A stretch of 64,000 nt of DNA from Ahrensia sp. (lineage in GTDB: Bacteria > Pseudomonadota > Alphaproteobacteria > Rhizobiales > Rhizobiaceae), in assembly GCA_002698425.1 (NCBI GenBank), contig NZXU01000119.1:7435-71434 (forward strand). Direction: 5' to 3'. This document shows positions 20,660 through 30,975 of the stretch, in pieces. Each line of letters opens with the position of its first letter. Positions within the stretch are counted from its first letter, which is position 1. A program made the position numbers and the translations under genes. The notes below the pieces were generated by a model, which made no database searches, was not told where the DNA came from, and worked only from the letters and a program-made list of their open reading frames with translations.

Positions 20660-21988
20660 ATGCGTTTGTCGCGTTATTTCCTGCCCTTGCTGAAAGAAAA
20701 CCCCAAGGAAGCCGAGATCGTCTCCCACCGGCTCATGCTGCGCGCCGGCATGATCCGCCAGCAGGCGGCCGGCATCTATTCGATGCTGCCGTTGGGCAAG
20801 AAGGTGCTCGACAAGGTCTGCGCGATCATCCGCGAGGAACAGAACCGTTCCGGCGCGATCGAGATCCTGATGCCGACGATCCAGTCGGCGGATCTCTGGC
20901 GCGAGAGCGGGCGGTACGACGATTACGGCAAGGAGATGCTGCGCATCACCGACCGGCATGAGCGCGATCTGCTCTACGGTCCGACCAATGAAGAGATGGT
21001 CACCGACATCTTCCGGTCCTATGTGCGCTCCTACAAGGACCTGCCGCTCAATCTCTACCACATCCAGTGGAAGTTCCGCGACGAGATCCGGCCGCGTTTC
21101 GGCGTCATGCGCGGGCGAGAGTTCCTGATGAAGGACGCCTATTCCTTCGATCTCGATTTCGAGGGCGCGAAGGCCGCCTATAACCGCATGTTCGTCGCCT
21201 ATCTGCGGACTTTCGACCGGTGCGGCCTGAGGTCGATCCCGATGCGCGCCGACACCGGCCCGATCGGCGGCGATCTCAGCCACGAATTCATCGTGCTCGC
21301 CGAGACAGGCGAATCGGAGGTGTTTTGCCACCGGAATTACCTCGAGATGGACGTGCCGCCCGCCGATGTCGATTTCACCGACGATGCGCAGATGGCGTCC
21401 ATCGTCGAGAAATGGACGACGCCCTATGCCGCGACCGACGAGATGCATGACGAGGCCGAATGGGCCAAGACGCCGGAAACCGAGCGTCTGTCCGCGCGCG
21501 GCATCGAGGTTGGCCACATCTTCCATTTCGGGACCAAATACTCCGAGCCGCTGGGCGCGGCCGTGACCGGCCCGGACGGCAAGCAGCACAATGTTTCGAT
21601 GGGGTCCTACGGCATCGGCCCGACGCGCCTTATCGCCGCCATCATCGAGGCCTCCCATGACGACAATGGAATCATCTGGCCCGAAAGCGTCGCGCCCTTC
21701 GGTGCGGCCATCGTCAACATGAAGCCCGGCGATGCCGGTTGCGACGGCGTGTCCGAACAGGTCTACGCGGCACTGACGAATGCTGGCGTCGATCCGCTGC
21801 TCGACGACACGGACGACCGGGCCGGTGCGAAATTCGCGGCGATGGACCTGATCGGCCTGCCCTGGCAGGTCGTTGTCGGCCCGCGCGGCGTCGGCAACGG
21901 CGTCGTCGAGGTGAAAAACCGCCGCACCGGCGAGCGTCAGGAGATGACGCCGGAGGCCGCCGTCAACATGATCGCAGGGGAAAGCTGA
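20660..21988 (+). CDS. proS: Prolyl-tRNA synthetase
   Basis: It charges tRNA-Pro with proline. The 442-residue class II synthetase shows motif 2 around [22 protein letters not shown] and motif 3 in [17 protein letters not shown], followed by the anticodon-binding domain. It is the short alphaproteobacterial form without the editing insertion found in the roughly 570-residue enteric enzyme. It is followed four bases later by lolC. Confidence 0.96.
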   Translation: MRLSRYFLPLLKENPKEAEIVSHRLMLRAGMIRQQAAGIYSMLPLGKKVLDKVCAIIREEQNRSGAIEILMPTIQSADLWRESGRYDDYGKEMLRITDRHERDLLYGPTNEEMVTDIFRSYVRSYKDLPLNLYHIQWKFRDEIRPRFGVMRGREFLMKDAYSFDLDFEGAKAAYNRMFVAYLRTFDRCGLRSIPMRADTGPIGGDLSHEFIVLAETGESEVFCHRNYLEMDVPPADVDFTDDAQMASIVEKWTTPYAATDEMHDEAEWAKTPETERLSARGIEVGHIFHFGTKYSEPLGAAVTGPDGKQHNVSMGSYGIGPTRLIAAIIEASHDDNGIIWPESVAPFGAAIVNMKPGDAGCDGVSEQVYAALTNAGVDPLLDDTDDRAGAKFAAMDLIGLPWQVVVGPRGVGNGVVEVKNRRTGERQEMTPEAAVNMIAGES

Positions 21989-21992
21989 CCGC

Positions 21993-23303
21993 GTGACCGC
22001 CGTCGCAGACAACGCAACCGCGTCTGAGCCCAATGAGCGCAACGGTTCTGCGCAGCCATTCTCGGCATTCGAGCGGCTGATCGCCTGGCGCTATCTGAAG
22101 CCGCGCCGCAAGGAGGCGGCCGTCTCGATCGTCACGATTATCTCCCTGGCCGGGGTGACGCTCGGTGTCGCCGCGCTAATCATCGTCATGGCGGTGATGA
22201 ACGGCTTTCGCGCGGACCTGCTGGACCGGATCCTCGGCCTGAACGGGCATATGGTCATTTCGCCGATCGACAGTCCGCTGACGGATTACGATGCGGTTTC
22301 GGCCCGTGTCGCGGGCGTGCCCGGCGTCACGATGGTCATGCCCATCGTCGAAGGGCAGGCCCTGGCAACCGGAAATGTCGGCGCCGGCTCGGGCGTCCTC
22401 GTGCGCGGGGTGCGCGGCGAGGATTTCGTCAATCTCGATGCAATCTCCAAGAACATCAAGGAAGGCTCCGTCGAGGCCTATCTGACCGGCGACGGCGTCG
22501 CCATCGGGTCACGCATGGCTGTCGATCTGGGCCTTGTTCCCGGCGATCTGATCAAGATCATTTCTCCGGAGGGAGATGTAACGCCCTTCGGCACCACGCC
22601 GCGGGTGAAGTCCTATCCGGTGCGCGCGATCTTCGAGATGGGTATGTCGGAATATGACCGCTCGATCATCTTCATGCCGCTGGAGGAAGCGCAGCTTTAT
22701 TTCAATCAGGAGGGCGAGGCGCAGGTCATCGAGGTCTTCGTCGACGATCCCGACAACGTCGACGCCTTCCGGTCGAAGATCGAGGAAGCGGCGGAGCGGC
22801 CGCTGTTCCTGACCGACTGGCGGCAGCGTAACCAGTCCTTCTTCTCCGCCCTGATCATCGAGCGCAACGCGATGTTCATGATCCTGTCGATCGTCGTCCT
22901 CGTCGCCTCGCTGAACATCGTCGCAAGCCTGATCATGATGGTGAAGGAGAAAGCGCGGGGCGTCGCGATCCTGCGCACCATGGGCGCGACGCAGGCCTCG
23001 GTGATGCGCATCTTCATCATGGCCGGCATCGGCGTCGGCTTCGTGGGGACGGCGGCCGGCTTCCTGCTCGGCCTTCTCGTTTGCTGGAACATCAAACCGA
23101 TCCAGCGCTTCATGAACTGGATGTCAGGCCAGGATGTCTGGGATCCGACCATCCGCTTCCTGAGCGAAATCCCGGCGAAGATGAACCCCTATGAGACGCT
23201 TGCCGTGATCCTGCTGTCGCTGAGCCTGTCCTTCCTGGCCGCGCTCCTGCCGGCATGGCGCGCCGCCAAGCTCGATCCGGTCGAGGCGCTGAGGTACGAG
23301 TGA
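21993..23303 (+). CDS. lolC: Lipoprotein-releasing system permease (LolC/LolE)
   Basis: This inner-membrane subunit of the transporter detaches outer-membrane lipoproteins and hands them to LolA. The 436-residue protein has one N-terminal transmembrane helix (about 45-75), a large periplasmic domain, and three C-terminal helices of the FtsX type (about 290-430). The start is GTG 21993. Only one permease gene is present, as is usual in alphaproteobacteria, so LolC versus LolE naming is arbitrary. lolD overlaps its stop (TGATG). Confidence 0.93.
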   Translation: MTAVADNATASEPNERNGSAQPFSAFERLIAWRYLKPRRKEAAVSIVTIISLAGVTLGVAALIIVMAVMNGFRADLLDRILGLNGHMVISPIDSPLTDYDAVSARVAGVPGVTMVMPIVEGQALATGNVGAGSGVLVRGVRGEDFVNLDAISKNIKEGSVEAYLTGDGVAIGSRMAVDLGLVPGDLIKIISPEGDVTPFGTTPRVKSYPVRAIFEMGMSEYDRSIIFMPLEEAQLYFNQEGEAQVIEVFVDDPDNVDAFRSKIEEAAERPLFLTDWRQRNQSFFSALIIERNAMFMILSIVVLVASLNIVASLIMMVKEKARGVAILRTMGATQASVMRIFIMAGIGVGFVGTAAGFLLGLLVCWNIKPIQRFMNWMSGQDVWDPTIRFLSEIPAKMNPYETLAVILLSLSLSFLAALLPAWRAAKLDPVEALRYE

Positions 23304-23992
23304 TGGCCGCGAAATCCGTTCTGCGCCTGGAAGGCGTCCATCGCGCCTATCAGGAAGGCGACCATACGCTGGAAATCCTCAAGGGCGCGGATTTCGAACT
23401 GAAGTCCGGCGAGATGGTTGCGCTGGTCGCGCCGTCCGGGGCCGGCAAGTCGACGCTTCTGCATCTGGCGGGCCTGCTCGAACGGCCGGATGCGGGCGAG
23501 GTCTTCGTGGACGACGTTCCCTGTGGGACGATGACAGATGGAGACCGCACGGCCCGGCGGCGCAACGATATCGGCTTCGTCTATCAGTTCCATCACCTAC
23601 TGCCGGAATTCTCCGCGCTCGAGAATGTGATGATACCGCAGATGATCCGCGGACTGCCGCGCGCGGAAGCGGCGGAACGGGCGCATCAGCTGCTCGACTA
23701 TCTGCGCATCGGGCCGCGCGCCGAGCATCGTCCGGCCGAACTGTCGGGCGGCGAACAGCAGCGCGTCGCCATCGCGCGCGCCGTCGCCAATGCGCCGCTG
23801 ATCCTGCTCGCCGATGAGCCGACCGGCAATCTCGATCCGGATACGTCGGGTTATGTCTTCGACGCGCTGGCGGCGCTCGCCCGCCAGTCCGGCCTCGCGG
23901 CATTGGTCGCGACCCACAATCACGCTCTCGCCGAGCGGATGGACAGGGTCGTCACGCTGGCTGACGGCCATATCGTCCCGTTTACGGCCTGA
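23303..23992 (+). CDS. lolD: Lipoprotein-releasing system ATP-binding protein
   Basis: This is the ATPase that powers lipoprotein release by LolC. The 229-residue ABC protein has Walker [10 protein letters not shown] near residue 42, the Q-loop ([20 protein letters not shown]), signature LSGGEQQR, Walker [10 protein letters not shown] and the switch His in VATHNH. ATG 23303 shares one base with the lolC stop; an upstream in-frame start would lie inside lolC. Confidence 0.95.
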   Translation: MAAKSVLRLEGVHRAYQEGDHTLEILKGADFELKSGEMVALVAPSGAGKSTLLHLAGLLERPDAGEVFVDDVPCGTMTDGDRTARRRNDIGFVYQFHHLLPEFSALENVMIPQMIRGLPRAEAAERAHQLLDYLRIGPRAEHRPAELSGGEQQRVAIARAVANAPLILLADEPTGNLDPDTSGYVFDALAALARQSGLAALVATHNHALAERMDRVVTLADGHIVPFTA

Positions 23993-24112
23993 TCTTCCGG
24001 TAACTCTTCGTTAACCGCAGAATCCCTGTTCCGGGAAGCAGGAATCTTTTCCCTTGAAAAGAGAACAAAACACAAACATAAATGAGACAGATGTAAAACA
24101 AGGAGACAAGAA

Positions 24113-24199
24113 ATGACCGTACTTATCCGCGACATCGCCTCTTTCGTTTCCGTCGCCGCCTTCATCGCGACCTTCTCGATCTGCGTGAACGCGCTTTAA
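24113..24199 (+). CDS. 28-residue putative single-pass membrane peptide
   Basis: A clear Shine-Dalgarno sequence (AAGGAGAC) precedes ATG 24113. The 28-codon frame encodes a peptide whose middle (about residues 8-26, FVSVAAFIATFSICVNAL) is hydrophobic enough to span the membrane. The leader is A-rich and unlike the surrounding DNA, with a small CTTTTC/GAAAAG hairpin at 24046-24061. I do not recognise the peptide; function unknown. The strong ribosome-binding site and codon use argue that it is translated. Confidence 0.6.
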   Translation: MTVLIRDIASFVSVAAFIATFSICVNAL

Positions 24200-24327
24200 G
24201 TCACGCAATCCACAGCCATGCCGGGGAAGCTCTTCGGCAAGGCTGGACCCCGCTTCCATGCCCTCCCATAGTGGTCCGGAAACGACTCGGCCCCGGCCGG
24301 GCGCATGACCGGAAAGCGGGACAGGAC

Positions 24328-27300
24328 ATGGCCGAACAGCCGACCAATCAGGAGGACGAACAGACGGCCGCGGCAGGTCCCGGCTTCATCCATCTGCGCG
24401 TTCATTCGGCCTATTCGCTGCTCGAGGGCGCGCTGCCGCAGAAGAAGATCATCGGCTTTGCCTCCGCGAACCGCATGCCGGCCATCGGCATCGCCGATAC
24501 CGGAAATCTGTTCGGGGCGCTGGAATTCGCGCAGAAGGCGTCGGAGGAGGGCATCCAGCCCATCGCCGGCTGCCAGCTCGATCTGGTCTTCGACGGCGAT
24601 CTGGCGACGCCGCGATCCGGCAGCGGCAAGTCGGTGCATATCCGCCAGCAGGAACCCGTGGTGCTGATCGCGGCGACGGAGACGGGCTATGTCAATCTCG
24701 TCGACCTCGTGTCGAAATCCTATCTCGACACGGACGAGGGCGCGCGGGCGCAGTTGCGATTTGATTGGCTAAAGGACCGCGCCGAGGGGATTGTCTGCCT
24801 GACTGGCGGGCCGCTCGGGCCGATCGGACGCCTGCTCGCCGACGGCCATCGGCCGATCGCCGAACAGCGACTGCTGGCGCTGAAGGACATCTATGGCGAC
24901 CGGCTCTATCTCGAATTGCAGCGCCACAAGGACTACGACCGCGCAGTCGAGCAGGCGAGCGTGGAACTGGCCTATGAGCATCTGATTCCGCTGGTCGCGA
25001 CCAATGAGGCCTTCTTCCTTAAGCCGGACGATTTCGAGGCGCATGACGCGCTGATCGCCATTGCCGAGGGCTCGCTGCTGTCAATCGACGACCGGCGGCA
25101 CCTGACGCCGGATCACTGGCTGAAACCGGAAGCCGAGATGATCGCGCTCTTCGCCGATCTTCCCGAGGCCACCGAGAATACCATCGAGATCGCCCGGCGC
25201 TGTTCCTATTATCCGCAGACCCGCAAGCCGATCCTGCCGCGCTTCGCCGCTGACGCGAAAGGCGTCAGCCATGACGAGGCGGTCGCGGCGGAAGCGGCGG
25301 AACTGCGCCGCCAAGCGCGCGAAGGCCTCGAGAAGCGGCTTGCCGAGCAGGGCATGAGCGAGGGCTATACGCGCGGCGAATATGACGAGCGGCTCGAATA
25401 CGAGCTCGGCATCATCGAGACGATGCAGTTTCCGGGCTACTTCCTTATCGTTGCCGACTTCATCAAATGGGCGAAGGCCCACGATATCCCTGTCGGGCCG
25501 GGCCGCGGTTCGGGCGCGGGGTCGCTGGTCGCCTGGGCGCTGACCATCACCGATGTCGATCCGCTGCGCTTCTCGCTGCTGTTCGAACGCTTCCTCAATC
25601 CGGACCGCGTCTCGATGCCGGACTTCGACATCGACTTCTGCCAGGACCGCCGCGAGGAGGTGATCCGGTACGTACAGGAGCGCTACGGGCGCGACCAAGT
25701 CGGCCAGATCATCACCTTCGGAACGCTGCAGGCGCGCGCGGTGCTGCGCGATGTCGGGCGCGTGCTGGAAATGCCCTATGGGCAGGTGGACCGCCTCTGC
25801 AAGCTGGTGCCGAACAACCCCGCCAACCCGACACCGCTCGGCAAGGCGATCGAGGGCGAGCCGAAATTCGAGGAGGAGAAGGAAAAGGAGCCGATCGTCG
25901 GGCAGTTGCTCGACATGGCTCTGAAGCTGGAAGGGCTCTATCGCCACGCCTCGACGCACGCCGCCGGTATCGTGATCGGCGACCGGCCGCTGTCGCAACT
26001 GGTGCCGATGTATCGCGATCCGCGCTCCGACATGCCGGTCACCCAATTCAACATGAAATGGGTGGAGCAGGCGGGGCTGGTGAAGTTCGACTTCCTTGGC
26101 CTGAAGACGCTGACCGTGCTGAAGACGGCGGTGGACCTGATCGCCCGCAAGGGCATCGAGATCGACCTCTCCAACCTGCCGCTCGACGACAGGCCGACCT
26201 ACGAGATGATGTCGCGCGGTGAGGTGGTCGGCGTGTTCCAGGTGGAATCGGCGGGCATGCGCAAGGCGCTGATCGGCATGAAGCCGGACCGCATCGAGGA
26301 CATCATCGCGCTTGTGGCGCTCTACCGCCCGGGTCCGATGGAGAACATCCCGACCTACAACGCCCGCAAGCATGGCGAGGAGGAGATCGCCTCGATCCAT
26401 CCGAAGATCGACCATCTCGTCAAGGAGACGCAGGGCGTCATCGTCTACCAGGAACAGGTGATGCAGATCGCCCAGGAGCTGGCAGGCTATACGCTCGGAC
26501 AGGCGGACCTTCTGCGCCGCGCCATGGGCAAAAAGATCCGCGCCGAGATGGAAAAGCAGCGCGGCATCTTCGTCGAGGGTGCGACGGAGCGCGGCGTCGC
26601 CAAGGCGCAGGCCGACTTCATCTTCGACCTGCTCGCCAAGTTCGCCGACTACGGCTTCAACAAATCGCACGCCGCCGCCTATGCGATCGTTTCCTACCAG
26701 ACCGCCTACCTGAAGGCGCATTACCCGGTCGAGTTCCTCGCCGCGTCGATGACCTACGACATGGCGAATGCCGACAAGCTCAACGATTTCCGTCGGGACG
26801 CGATGCGACTCGGTATCGAGGTGATGCCGCCGTCAGTGCAGACCTCCTATCGGCGCTTCGAAGTCGGCGAAAACACGATCTTTTATGCGCTCGCCGCCAT
26901 CAAGGGCGTCGGCGAAGCCGCCGTCGACCACATCGTCGAAAAGCGCGGCGACAAGCCGTTCCGCGATCTGGAGGATTTCGCCAGCCGGATCGACACCCGT
27001 ATCGTCAACCGGCGGACGCTGGAAGGGCTGATCGCCGCTGGCGCGCTGGACTGTTTCGGCCATGACCGCGCGGCGCTGGTCGCCGGGATCGACCGGATCA
27101 TGGGCCTGTCGCAGCGGGCCGTCGACCAGGTGGAAAGCGGGCAGGGCGACATCTTCGGCGCGCTGTCCGCCGTCGAGCCGGAGCGCCTGCATCTGCCGCA
27201 TGTCGATCCGTGGAGCAGCGCCGACAAGTTGATGCGCGAGTTCCAGGTGCTCGGCTTCTATTTCTCCGCCCACCCGCTCGATGAATATGCGACCGTGCTG

Positions 27301-27837
27301 GAGCGCATGCGCGTGCAGCAATATGCCGACTTCGCTATCGCGGTGAAACGGGGCGCGAAGGCCGGTCGGCTTGCGGGCACCGTCGCCTCCAAGCAGGTCC
27401 GCCGTACGCGCACGGGCAACAAGATGGGCATCTTCGTCCTGTCGGATGCCACCGGCCAGTTCGAGATCGTCATGTTTTCCGAGATGTTGCTGGCCTATGA
27501 GGAACTGATGGAGCCGGGATCCTCCGTCGTGATCGAGGTGGGCGCCGACAATCGCGATGAAGGCATCAGCCTCCGCGCCAACAAGGTGCGACGCCTTGAC
27601 GACGAGACGCATCGCCAAAACCATGCGCTACGCATCTTCCTGCGAGACCATACGCCGCTCAAGAGCATAGCCAAGCATCTGAAGACGACGGGCGACAGCC
27701 CCGTCTCGCTGATCGTCATCAAGGGCGAGGGCGGCGGCGAGGTCGAGATCTCGATCGGCGAGAACTACGTGGTTTCCCCACCCGTCGCCGGCGCGGTGAA
27801 GGCCATCCCCGGCGTGGTGGACGTGGAACTGGTCTAG
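24328..27837 (+). CDS. dnaE: DNA polymerase III subunit alpha
   Basis: This is the catalytic subunit of the chromosomal replicase. With ATG 24328 the protein is 1169 residues, normal for DnaE1. It begins with a PHP domain (HLRVHSAYSLLEGAL), then the polymerase core with the catalytic aspartates in PDFDIDF near 431-437. Next come the finger region, a helix-hairpin-helix near 860, and an OB fold (GIFVLSDATGQFEIVMFSEM). An in-frame GTG at 24271 would add 19 residues. The stop overlaps the convergent DUF2269 gene by four bases. Confidence 0.96.
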   Translation: MAEQPTNQEDEQTAAAGPGFIHLRVHSAYSLLEGALPQKKIIGFASANRMPAIGIADTGNLFGALEFAQKASEEGIQPIAGCQLDLVFDGDLATPRSGSGKSVHIRQQEPVVLIAATETGYVNLVDLVSKSYLDTDEGARAQLRFDWLKDRAEGIVCLTGGPLGPIGRLLADGHRPIAEQRLLALKDIYGDRLYLELQRHKDYDRAVEQASVELAYEHLIPLVATNEAFFLKPDDFEAHDALIAIAEGSLLSIDDRRHLTPDHWLKPEAEMIALFADLPEATENTIEIARRCSYYPQTRKPILPRFAADAKGVSHDEAVAAEAAELRRQAREGLEKRLAEQGMSEGYTRGEYDERLEYELGIIETMQFPGYFLIVADFIKWAKAHDIPVGPGRGSGAGSLVAWALTITDVDPLRFSLLFERFLNPDRVSMPDFDIDFCQDRREEVIRYVQERYGRDQVGQIITFGTLQARAVLRDVGRVLEMPYGQVDRLCKLVPNNPANPTPLGKAIEGEPKFEEEKEKEPIVGQLLDMALKLEGLYRHASTHAAGIVIGDRPLSQLVPMYRDPRSDMPVTQFNMKWVEQAGLVKFDFLGLKTLTVLKTAVDLIARKGIEIDLSNLPLDDRPTYEMMSRGEVVGVFQVESAGMRKALIGMKPDRIEDIIALVALYRPGPMENIPTYNARKHGEEEIASIHPKIDHLVKETQGVIVYQEQVMQIAQELAGYTLGQADLLRRAMGKKIRAEMEKQRGIFVEGATERGVAKAQADFIFDLLAKFADYGFNKSHAAAYAIVSYQTAYLKAHYPVEFLAASMTYDMANADKLNDFRRDAMRLGIEVMPPSVQTSYRRFEVGENTIFYALAAIKGVGEAAVDHIVEKRGDKPFRDLEDFASRIDTRIVNRRTLEGLIAAGALDCFGHDRAALVAGIDRIMGLSQRAVDQVESGQGDIFGALSAVEPERLHLPHVDPWSSADKLMREFQVLGFYFSAHPLDEYATVLERMRVQQYADFAIAVKRGAKAGRLAGTVASKQVRRTRTGNKMGIFVLSDATGQFEIVMFSEMLLAYEELMEPGSSVVIEVGADNRDEGISLRANKVRRLDDETHRQNHALRIFLRDHTPLKSIAKHLKTTGDSPVSLIVIKGEGGGEVEISIGENYVVSPPVAGAVKAIPGVVDVELV

Positions 27838-28310
27838 AGGGAAATAGAAGGCTTCGAGAGCATCAGCCAGACGATAGCGAGCACCGCTGCGAAGGCCGGG
27901 AAGCCGCAGGCGAACCAGATGCGGTAGAGGCGGTGGAAGCGGTCGGGCAGGGCGGTTCCGGTTGCTTCGGCTCGCCGTGCGATATCGCGCAGCTGGATCT
28001 GGATCCACACGACCGGCAGCCAGAACAGGCCGATGATGACATAGAGAATGAGTGACAGCGCGACCCAGCCTTCCGTCAGCGGCCAGCCGACTTCGCGGGC
28101 CAGCAGGTAGCCCGTGACAGGCTGGACGATCACGGCGGTAGCCGTAAACAGCGTGTCGGCGATGACCACGGTCGCGGAGACATGGGCGATCAGGGCGGGC
28201 TTGCCCGTGCGCTCGGCCATGAACATGAAAAAGGCGATGCCCGCGCCGGTGCCGAGCAGGACGCAGGCGCCGATGACATGCAGCCAGCGCAGGACGAGTT
28301 CATAGTCCAT
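27834..28310 (-). CDS. DUF2269 family membrane protein
   Basis: The 158-residue integral membrane protein has four predicted helices. The family start MDYELVLRWLHVIGACVLLG includes a conserved His, and PVTGYLL and WLPVVWIQIQLRD follow. Its start codon shares one base with the stop of the SDR/DoxX gene (TGATG), so the two are co-translated. Its stop codon and that of dnaE overlap in a CTAG. The function is unknown. Confidence 0.86.
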   Translation of the reverse strand: MDYELVLRWLHVIGACVLLGTGAGIAFFMFMAERTGKPALIAHVSATVVIADTLFTATAVIVQPVTGYLLAREVGWPLTEGWVALSLILYVIIGLFWLPVVWIQIQLRDIARRAEATGTALPDRFHRLYRIWFACGFPAFAAVLAIVWLMLSKPSISL

Positions 28311-29638
28311 CAGCGTTCCTGCAGCATGGCGTAGGTCACGAGGGCCAGCACGATCGTCGGCACGATCTTAACCAGCGAGCCAAGCGGATCCGTCCAAAGC
28401 CAGGGCGTGAATATTGTGGCGGCGACCAGGTAGAAGAGGCTGACGGCCGCCATAGCTAGGCAGGCGCGGGCGGCATGGCGGCGAATGAGGATCAGCGCCG
28501 CCAGCGCGACATCGACCGCCGACCAGAACAGGACGGAGGCTTTCGCCAGCCCGGCGGGCCAGCCTCCCGCGGTTAGCACTCCGGACGCCGCCTCCACGCG
28601 CCAGAACCCGACGAGCCCGGATGCGGCCCAGAGAAAGACCAGCGCCGTCACCGCGAATGGCATGGCGAGCGCCATTCGCGCGGCGATCCGGTCTTCGCTG
28701 CGGGCCGGTGTGGCAGCGAGCGTTTCCTCGAAGGATGAGACAGTCCGGTCGGTCAGGGCGCGCCAGCGCACCGGGTCTCCGTCGACGCCATCCTGTATGA
28801 CCTCCATTGCGGTGGTTCGCAAAGGCGAGCGCCACCCTATATGCCCGAGCGCATCCGCGCCGCGGCTTATCGGTCTCGCCAAAGCCGGCGGGAGAGCGAT
28901 TTGCATGCGGGGCTTGGGAAAACCGAGCCAGCGCCGCATGCCGGAAACGACCGTCTCAAGACTGTGCGGGTGCTCCTCGACGAGATCGATCGTCTCGCCC
29001 GAGCCGAGTTCGCCGCGCACCGCCATCGCCACCGCTTCCGAGAGGTCGGCGAGCGAAACGGTTCGTACCGGCGTGTCTGCATAGGCGATGGGTTGGATCA
29101 GCGGGAAGGCGGCGAGCATGCGCAAGAGCGCGGTGCCGCCATAGGCGGTCGGCGCGATGACGAGGCCCGGCCGCAGGATCGTGAAATCGCCTCCGGCCGC
29201 GCGGATCGCCGCATCGCCGGCCGCCTTGGTTCGAAAGAAGGCCGTCGAGGCGTCCGGCGACACGCCTGCCGCGGATATCTGCACCAGCCGGATGCCTTTG
29301 TCCGCGCAGGCCGTGGCGAGCGCCGCCACGCAATCGGAGTGGATTGCCTCCAATTGGTCGCGCGCACCGTCCTGCAAAGCCCCTGCGCAATTGACGACGG
29401 CATCGCAGGATCCGACCATGGGTGCCCAGTCGTCCGGCGACAGCATCTCCGCCATGTCGCGATAGATCCAGTCGATCTCCGGCAGGACACGTTGCGCTGT
29501 CGCCCGGTTACGGCCGAGCCCGCTGACGATGTGTCCGCGGTCGCGCAGATGTCGCGCGACACCGGACCCGATCAGCCCGTAGGCGCCGAGAACGAGGATG
29601 CGGGATGTCCCGCCGGATCTGGGTGCTGCCCCGCTCAA
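28310..29638 (-). CDS. SDR-family NAD(P)-binding protein with DoxX-like C-terminal membrane domain
   Basis: The N-terminal two thirds is a Rossmann fold of the NAD-dependent epimerase type (ILVLGAYGLIGSGVARHL). The C-terminal third, from about residue 315, has four hydrophobic helices resembling DoxX-like proteins. There is no ATG near the fold, so I placed the start at TTG 29638 (442 residues). The frame continues upstream to 29752, but that part would cross the hairpin that follows rsgA and add an Arg-rich, unconvincing N-terminus. It is coupled to the DUF2269 gene downstream. The substrate is unknown; a membrane-linked oxidoreductase is the likely class. Confidence 0.83.
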   Translation of the reverse strand: MSGAAPRSGGTSRILVLGAYGLIGSGVARHLRDRGHIVSGLGRNRATAQRVLPEIDWIYRDMAEMLSPDDWAPMVGSCDAVVNCAGALQDGARDQLEAIHSDCVAALATACADKGIRLVQISAAGVSPDASTAFFRTKAAGDAAIRAAGGDFTILRPGLVIAPTAYGGTALLRMLAAFPLIQPIAYADTPVRTVSLADLSEAVAMAVRGELGSGETIDLVEEHPHSLETVVSGMRRWLGFPKPRMQIALPPALARPISRGADALGHIGWRSPLRTTAMEVIQDGVDGDPVRWRALTDRTVSSFEETLAATPARSEDRIAARMALAMPFAVTALVFLWAASGLVGFWRVEAASGVLTAGGWPAGLAKASVLFWSAVDVALAALILIRRHAARACLAMAAVSLFYLVAATIFTPWLWTDPLGSLVKIVPTIVLALVTYAMLQER

Positions 29639-29685
29639 ATGCTTCTTGTTCCACTTTCCGGATCGAGTCGCGCGAGCATAGCGAA

Positions 29686-29709
29686 GCCGCCTCGCCGAAG
29701 CGAGGCGGC
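29686..29709 (-). terminator. UUCG-capped hairpin directly after rsgA
   Basis: Ten perfect G/C-rich base pairs (29686-29695 with 29700-29709) enclose, on the - strand, the very stable TTCG tetraloop. It starts five bases after the rsgA stop. No long T-run follows, so it may be a weak terminator or an mRNA 3'-end stabiliser. Confidence 0.55.
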
Positions 29710-29714
29710 CATGC

Positions 29715-30770
29715 TCATTCGCCTTTGCGGGAGTTCTTGTCCGCCATGACACGTTTGATCATCTTGCCGAACGCCTTGTCGCGTGCCCGGCGTTCCGCCA
29801 AGCTGGCCGAATTGAAGGCTTCTTCCGCCGCCAGTTTCTTCCAGCGTCGCACGCGGTCCGGATCGAGCGTTCCGCCGTCGATGGCCGCATTGACGGCGCA
29901 TCCCGGTTCGTTTTCGTGCCGGCAATCTCGAAAGCGGCAGGTCTCGGCGATCTCGACGACATCGGAAAACACATCGTCGATGCCCGTTTGCACGTCGGTC
30001 AACTGGATCTCCCGCATGCCCGGCGTGTCGACCAGCCAGCCGCCGGACGGCAGCCGGTGCAGCATGCGGCCGGTGGTCGTATGACGGCCCTTGGCGTCGT
30101 CCTCGCGGATGCCGCTCGTGGCGATATGATCGGTGCCGGTGAGCGTATTGATCAGCGTCGACTTGCCGACGCCCGACGATCCGACGAGCGTCACCGTCTC
30201 GCCGCGCCCGCACCAGGCGGAAAGCCGCGCGACGCTGGACGGATCGCGCGCGTCGACCGTCTCGACGAAGAGCCCCGGCATCAGACCGGACGCCTTGCGC
30301 GCGAAGTCCTCGGGCGCCTCCGAAAGGTCCGCCTTGGTCAAGACGATCACCGGCGTGACGCCGGCCTCGCGCGCCAGCGCCAGATAGCGTTCCAGCCTTG
30401 CGATGTTGAAGTCGTAGTTGCAGGAGGTGACGACGAAGAGCGTGTCGACATTCGCCGCGATCAGCTGCAGCTTGCGGCCGGTTCCGGCGGCGCGGCGCTT
30501 GAACAGGCTCTTTCGTTCCAGCAGGCGCTTCGGGCGAAGCGTTCCCGGATCGAGCAGAAGCCAGTCGCCGACTGTCGCCGCGCCTTCCTCTTCATCGGAG
30601 AAATAGGGCGGGATATTCGTCGCGATGTCGGGCCCCGCGATCTGAAGGTGGCCGCGATGGACGGCGGCCACGCGCGCGGCGGCCAGGTCTTTGAAGTCGT
30701 CGGTTTGGAGTTGTGATGTGAAATGCGCGTTCCAGCCGAATTCGGCCAGTCTCGAAGGATCGATTGTCAT
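29715..30770 (-). CDS. rsgA: Small ribosomal subunit biogenesis GTPase RsgA
   Basis: This is a circularly permuted GTPase that checks late 30S subunit maturation. The 351-residue protein has an N-terminal OB fold and then the G motifs in permuted order: TKAD (LTKADLS), then the P-loop GSSGVGKST near residue 195, then DTPGMRE. The C-terminal zinc site is CRFRDCRHENEPGC near 275-290. ATG 30770 is chosen; the frame is open further upstream to 30971 but without a good start signal. The gene is preceded by about 200 bases of structured leader. Confidence 0.94.
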   Translation of the reverse strand: MTIDPSRLAEFGWNAHFTSQLQTDDFKDLAAARVAAVHRGHLQIAGPDIATNIPPYFSDEEEGAATVGDWLLLDPGTLRPKRLLERKSLFKRRAAGTGRKLQLIAANVDTLFVVTSCNYDFNIARLERYLALAREAGVTPVIVLTKADLSEAPEDFARKASGLMPGLFVETVDARDPSSVARLSAWCGRGETVTLVGSSGVGKSTLINTLTGTDHIATSGIREDDAKGRHTTTGRMLHRLPSGGWLVDTPGMREIQLTDVQTGIDDVFSDVVEIAETCRFRDCRHENEPGCAVNAAIDGGTLDPDRVRRWKKLAAEEAFNSASLAERRARDKAFGKMIKRVMADKNSRKGE

Positions 30771-30933
30771 TGTTGCAACACCGGTAGGGCGTCTCCCGTT
30801 TTTCAGGATCAGCCGTAAAAGACAACGAAAAGCGCCGCGCCTCGCGGGCACGCTTTCGTCCGTTCTGCCGGTATCGGAGGCCAGATGCTGGCCGGCTATG
30901 CGGTTTGTTCCGCGCCGGCCGGATAAGATCCGC

Positions 30934-30975
30934 CTACTGTCTCCGCCCGGCCTGCCGGGTTGCGAGCACAATCAT
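30934..30975 (-). CDS. 13-codon putative leader ORF upstream of rsgA
   Basis: On the - strand a near-perfect AAGGAGGAAGG ribosome-binding site (30981-30991) precedes ATG 30975 by five bases. The frame reads MIVLATRQAGRRQ and stops. It lies about 160 bases before the rsgA start, in an RNA segment with several hairpins: CCCGG/CCGGG at 30946-30959 inside the ORF, GGCCAG/CTGGCC at 30879-30893, and GCCGGC pairs at 30891-30896 and 30914-30919. The Arg/Gln-rich end could allow translation-dependent regulation. No known leader peptide is recognised. Confidence 0.4.
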   Translation of the reverse strand: MIVLATRQAGRRQ

